DNA of 64,000 nt. Origin: Bradyrhizobium betae. GTDB lineage: Bacteria; Pseudomonadota; Alphaproteobacteria; Rhizobiales; Xanthobacteraceae. Below the pieces are notes generated by a model. It saw nothing but the letters and a program-made list of their open reading frames with translations. It did no database searches and was not told where the DNA came from. This document shows, piece after piece, positions 61,538 to 64,000 of this stretch. The stretch spans positions 62,001 to 126,000 of the forward strand of contig NZ_MZXW01000057.1 in the NCBI RefSeq assembly GCF_004123905.1, given 5' to 3'. The position numbers were made by a program, and so were the translations under genes. Numbering within the stretch: the first letter of the stretch is position 1; each line of letters opens with the position of its first letter.

Positions 61538-61726
61538 TATCAGACGCATAGACTTCGCAGCTTGTTTCCGGCGTTTTCGAACGACTTGGACTTCATAAAA
61601 GACCTTCTGGCCTTCAGCCAAGCCCGATGAACCGGCGCGCTGCACTGCGCTAGGCTCTACCGCCGTCATCGGGTTGGATGAAGCCGACCCACGCCCATTA
61701 AACCACTGCAGTGTGTCCGCTGCCAG
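61538..61726 (-). pseudogene. decayed cold-shock-domain gene
   Basis: Pieces of a CspA-type protein appear in order in different frames. Near 61726 the reading LAADTLQWFN parallels the usual MATGTVKWFN start, with the start codon lost. GFIQPDDGG then appears in another frame, and the remainder reads SAVQRAGSSGLAEGQKVFYE before an AAKSMRLI end. The FVHI-type segment is missing. At least one frameshift and one internal deletion are needed, so no functional protein is expected. Confidence 0.7.
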
Positions 61727-61890
61727 CTAGGTGTGATCGCAAAGGCCGTGTGATATAGTTCACAGATGGGCAAGAAAAGCTCGCTACCATGGAGAGAGCG
61801 GCGGAGATGCTCCGGCCTGCTGTTGCCCGGTCGTCTGCCCATCCGGCTTGATGATGAATTGTTGTCTCGGTAGCGGAAAAGGCGGCGACG

Positions 61891-62088
61891 ATGATTGACG
61901 ACGATTTAGTCCGGGCACATCGCAACAATATTCAACGCTATCACCTCTTATTGCATACCACTCTGACGGACTTCGAGCGGCAGTATGTCGAAAGACGTCC
62001 GAGCGAGGAGCAATCGAAGCTGGATAGGCTAACGACTCGTGCTCAAGCAGAGCGAGACGGCCAAGCGGCTACAGATCACGCAGGGTAG
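61891..62088 (+). CDS. small hypothetical protein
   Basis: A 65-residue protein: MIDDDLVRAHRNNIQRYHLL, then LTDFERQYVERRPSEEQSKL, a charged helical pair. AAGGCGG precedes the ATG. I recall a conserved Bradyrhizobium family with the same AHRNNIxRY and ERQxxERR pattern, of unknown function. The C-terminal third seems unrelated to that family and may be altered. Confidence 0.6.
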   Translation: MIDDDLVRAHRNNIQRYHLLLHTTLTDFERQYVERRPSEEQSKLDRLTTRAQAERDGQAATDHAG

Positions 62089-62267
62089 GACACCCGATGG
62101 AGCACACGGCTTGCTGTTAAGGGCTGCGGCAGAAAGGCTTGTGCGAGCAGCTGCGCAGCTTCAGCATTCGGAGCCGAGAGACAACTAGCCGAAGCACGGC
62201 AGCACCACCTAAACACTTGCACTCGCCCTTCGGTTGCGGTTGGATCGTCTTTTTAGGATTTGATCCA

Positions 62268-62716
62268 ATGGCAATTCAATTGCTTGTGGCGAAGGTTCTC
62301 AGGGACGAGCTATCTTTAAGGGGCATGCAATCATTAAGCGTTGAAGATTCCGAGGCGATTGCTGCTCGCATCTTCGAGCGGATCACTGAGCTCGAGCTGG
62401 AACTTGCCGCCCGGGGGTTCAACATCCCGCGAGCGGCGATGATAGACCAACATGACGAGCCGAGCGTCATGTCCGTTTACGATCCGCTATTGAGGGAGCT
62501 GGTGCGCACAAGGGCGCAAACTATTCGGCTCACGTTCTCGGAAATCGAGGGAATTCTTGGGAGGCCGTTACCGCCGTCAGCTTACAAGTTCAGTGCCTGG
62601 TGGGGAAATGAGAGTTCGCGCAAAGCTGGCACACGCAGGCGATGGCGTGGCTGCAGGCAGGCTTCACGGCCAGAGTTTCACTGAAACAGCGGGCAGTGGA
62701 ATTCCATCGAGCCTAA
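62268..62716 (+). pseudogene. frameshifted DUF7662-like gene
   Basis: The first frame reads MAIQLLVAKVLRDELSLRGM and later YDPLLRELVRTRAQTIRLTF, SEIEGILGRPLPPSAYKFSA, WWGNESSRK. At about 62621-62631 one base is missing: the other frame carries the expected ending HTQAMAWLQAGFTARVSLKQ then RAVEFHRA and a TAA at 62714. This ending (AxWLxAGF) and the EIE-ILG-LP-SA-AWW pattern fit the small conserved family I remember as DUF7662. The unshifted frame gives an unrelated Arg-rich tail. Sequencing error is an alternative to true decay. Confidence 0.65.
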
Positions 62717-63259
62717 AGGCTTGTACGTCGCGCCACCTTAGTGTTGCGGCTTTCCCGCGCGTCCCGGCAGCGTCAGTCCACGGAGAATCAATCCGAACGC
62801 GGCGGCCTGTTCTACCCTCTCCTCGCGGTCCTCGGCTCTTCTTATCCTCCAAGGCTGCGTCGATGAAAAGGAGGTCCAGAATTGCATTCTTTGAGACAAA
62901 ATAGCTACCATTCGAACGCCCCAGTGCTTGGGTTATCGCTCAAGCCGAATAGCGGCCTACTGGGCAGACGACGAAGAGGTTCACCGTACTGCCGATTTCA
63001 AGTGCCAAATCGATCAGGGCAGCACTCCGAAATCAATAAGCCAATACACCTAGGTGGCACCGGACAGATCACGCAACACTCTTCAACACCAAGGTTGTGG
63101 TTGCAATGGACGAGACCGCTGTGGCGTCGCCGCATGAGCGTGGCTCGAATTTTAGCCCGGGGAAAGGCGTACGTCCGAGCTCCTCGCCTCTGCGGGGCGA
63201 CGCCTGGGGCGCGTCCGCGGTGAATGGCGCTCGCCGAGGTCCTATAGTCGGCACCGTCA
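62717..63259. other. no convincing gene
   Basis: Open frames on both strands reach 113 codons but are Arg/Ser-rich and have no ribosome site or family match. A 13-codon frame overlaps an AAAAGGAGG at about 62870, which is probably chance. Confidence 0.4.
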
Positions 63260-63763
63260 TCAGTTCAGCTTGAAAAACGTCTGCCCTAGCCGCTCCTTGA
63301 GCGTTTCCAGTAACGACAGTCTTGTATCAGGCGCCGCAGCTTGCGCTCCCGTTGCGGGTGCGGGAATAATATTCAACGGTTTCGCTGTTCGGCGGTTAGA
63401 GGCTTTTTTCCCAGATTCGCCTTTTGCCGCATGCTTCGGCTTCAAGACCTCGCCGCCTGATCTCGGAGTGACCGGCTTTCCGGCGACGTCAAGTTCGGAG
63501 AATGCGCTCTGCAGAGGCCGAGCAGATTGCACCAACGTCGTCGATGTAGAAGGACTGATGTTCGACGGAGCCACAAGCGTCGGCAAACTGGTATCGATTA
63601 TTACCCGTTCAGGTGCCTGCTCAACTGAGCTGATCCTTATGGACGGTCGCTCTACGTCACTGTTCCCTGGGCCCAGCGCCTGCTGCGGCAGGCACCAGCC
63701 GATTCCGATCATCAACAGGACGAGAGCGCTGCCGACGAATCCGAAGTATTTCATCAAAGGCAC
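63260..63763 (-). CDS. hypothetical membrane-anchored or secreted protein
   Basis: A 167-residue protein. GTG at 63763 has GGAGG six bases upstream; an ATG three codons later is possible. An N-terminal hydrophobic segment (FGFVGSALVLLMIGIGWCL) is a signal anchor or lipoprotein-like leader with a Cys at its end. The rest is Ser/Thr/Pro/Lys-rich and probably disordered, ending LLETLKERLGQTFFKLN. No family recognised. Confidence 0.6.
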   Translation of the reverse strand: MPLMKYFGFVGSALVLLMIGIGWCLPQQALGPGNSDVERPSIRISSVEQAPERVIIDTSLPTLVAPSNISPSTSTTLVQSARPLQSAFSELDVAGKPVTPRSGGEVLKPKHAAKGESGKKASNRRTAKPLNIIPAPATGAQAAAPDTRLSLLETLKERLGQTFFKLN

Positions 63764-63871
63764 AGGCCGCCTCCGTTTGGGGACGACCTTGCGGCCTCGT
63801 TTGTTAGCAAAAAGCTAAAGGTAGATTAAAACGGAAGACATGGTTACTACGCACGTTGCGATGCAAAGTGG

Positions 63872-64000
63872 CTATCTCGCGGGCGTCCGTGACTTCGATG
63901 CTGCGTCGTAGATCTCGATCTTCAGCATCGGATACTTGGCCAACAATTCAAGGGCCGCTTTAGTCGCGGCGTCCTGATCAAGAAATTCAGTCTTGAAGCG
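63872..64000 (-). CDS. conserved hypothetical protein, C-terminal part
   Basis: The reading frame enters from the window edge and ends with a TAG at 63872-63874. The visible 42 residues begin RFKTEFLDQDAATKAALELL and contain AKYPMLKIEIYDAASKSR. Sequence has the balance of a real small protein, and I recall similar short rhizobial proteins without known function. The start is outside the window. Confidence 0.65.
   Translation of the reverse strand, partial: RFKTEFLDQDAATKAALELLAKYPMLKIEIYDAASKSRTPAR

Noticed and set aside
62882..63260. Frames on both strands (62882-63223 plus, 63069-63260 minus)
   Set aside because: Arg/Pro-rich with no support; they exclude one another.

Overview
This is high-GC alphaproteobacterial DNA, most like Bradyrhizobium or a close Rhizobiales relative. 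The reasons are the many ABC importers, the repeated acyl-CoA ligase and carboxylase sets, a fused LivM-LivG transporter subunit, and a tail of short rhizobial-type hypothetical genes. This assignment is an inference from gene content and style. No rRNA, tRNA, CRISPR array or insertion sequence was seen.

1-33.5 kb, acyl-CoA catabolism and uptake. The plus-strand genes at 1-7.6 kb are a TetR end, an APH-type kinase-like protein, a DUF6285-like protein, an acyl-CoA dehydrogenase, two branched-chain-type solute-binding proteins (SBPs) and an acyl-CoA ligase. A minus-strand block (7.7-14.3 kb) holds a broken SDR gene, a thiolase, a 73-residue biotinyl carrier, a carboxyltransferase, a ligase and a TetR regulator. 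A plus-strand operon (14.4-24.7 kb) encodes SBP, LivH, LivM-LivG fusion, LivF, carboxyltransferase, SBP, ligase and an alpha-methylacyl-CoA racemase. Then come another SBP, a ligase, a single-chain 1115-residue biotin-dependent acyl-CoA carboxylase, a MarR regulator and a fifth ligase. Racemase, carboxylases, thiolase and ligases together suggest breakdown of methyl-branched or isoprenoid-like acids. Five SBPs appear to share one set of membrane and ATPase subunits. A palindrome present both upstream of the 24.85 kb SBP gene and beside the MarR gene suggests a small MarR regulon.

33.7-52.5 kb, carbohydrate and sulfate-ester module. A minus-strand operon encodes a sugar ABC importer, a zinc dehydrogenase, a PfkB kinase that resembles sulfofructose kinase YihV, and a LacD/YihT-family class I aldolase. 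Divergent from it are a LacI regulator and an SDR. A second plus-strand operon encodes another sugar importer (Tat-type SBP, two permeases, ATPase), a GntR regulator, a cytoplasmic Cys-type sulfatase, its formylglycine-generating enzyme and a ClC anion channel with CBS domains. I read this as a candidate locus for import and intracellular desulfation of a sulfated sugar, with possible anion release through the ClC protein. It is the most interesting part of the window.

52.6-58.8 kb. A GntR regulator, a GMC oxidoreductase and an enolase-superfamily enzyme face a NitT/TauT-type importer across a short divergent promoter region.

58.8-64 kb. This stretch is visibly richer in A/T and sparsely coding. 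It holds short hypothetical genes, a decayed cold-shock gene, a frameshifted conserved gene, copies of an ACTGATAAG repeat also found near 33.6 kb, and a possible 33-residue membrane microprotein.
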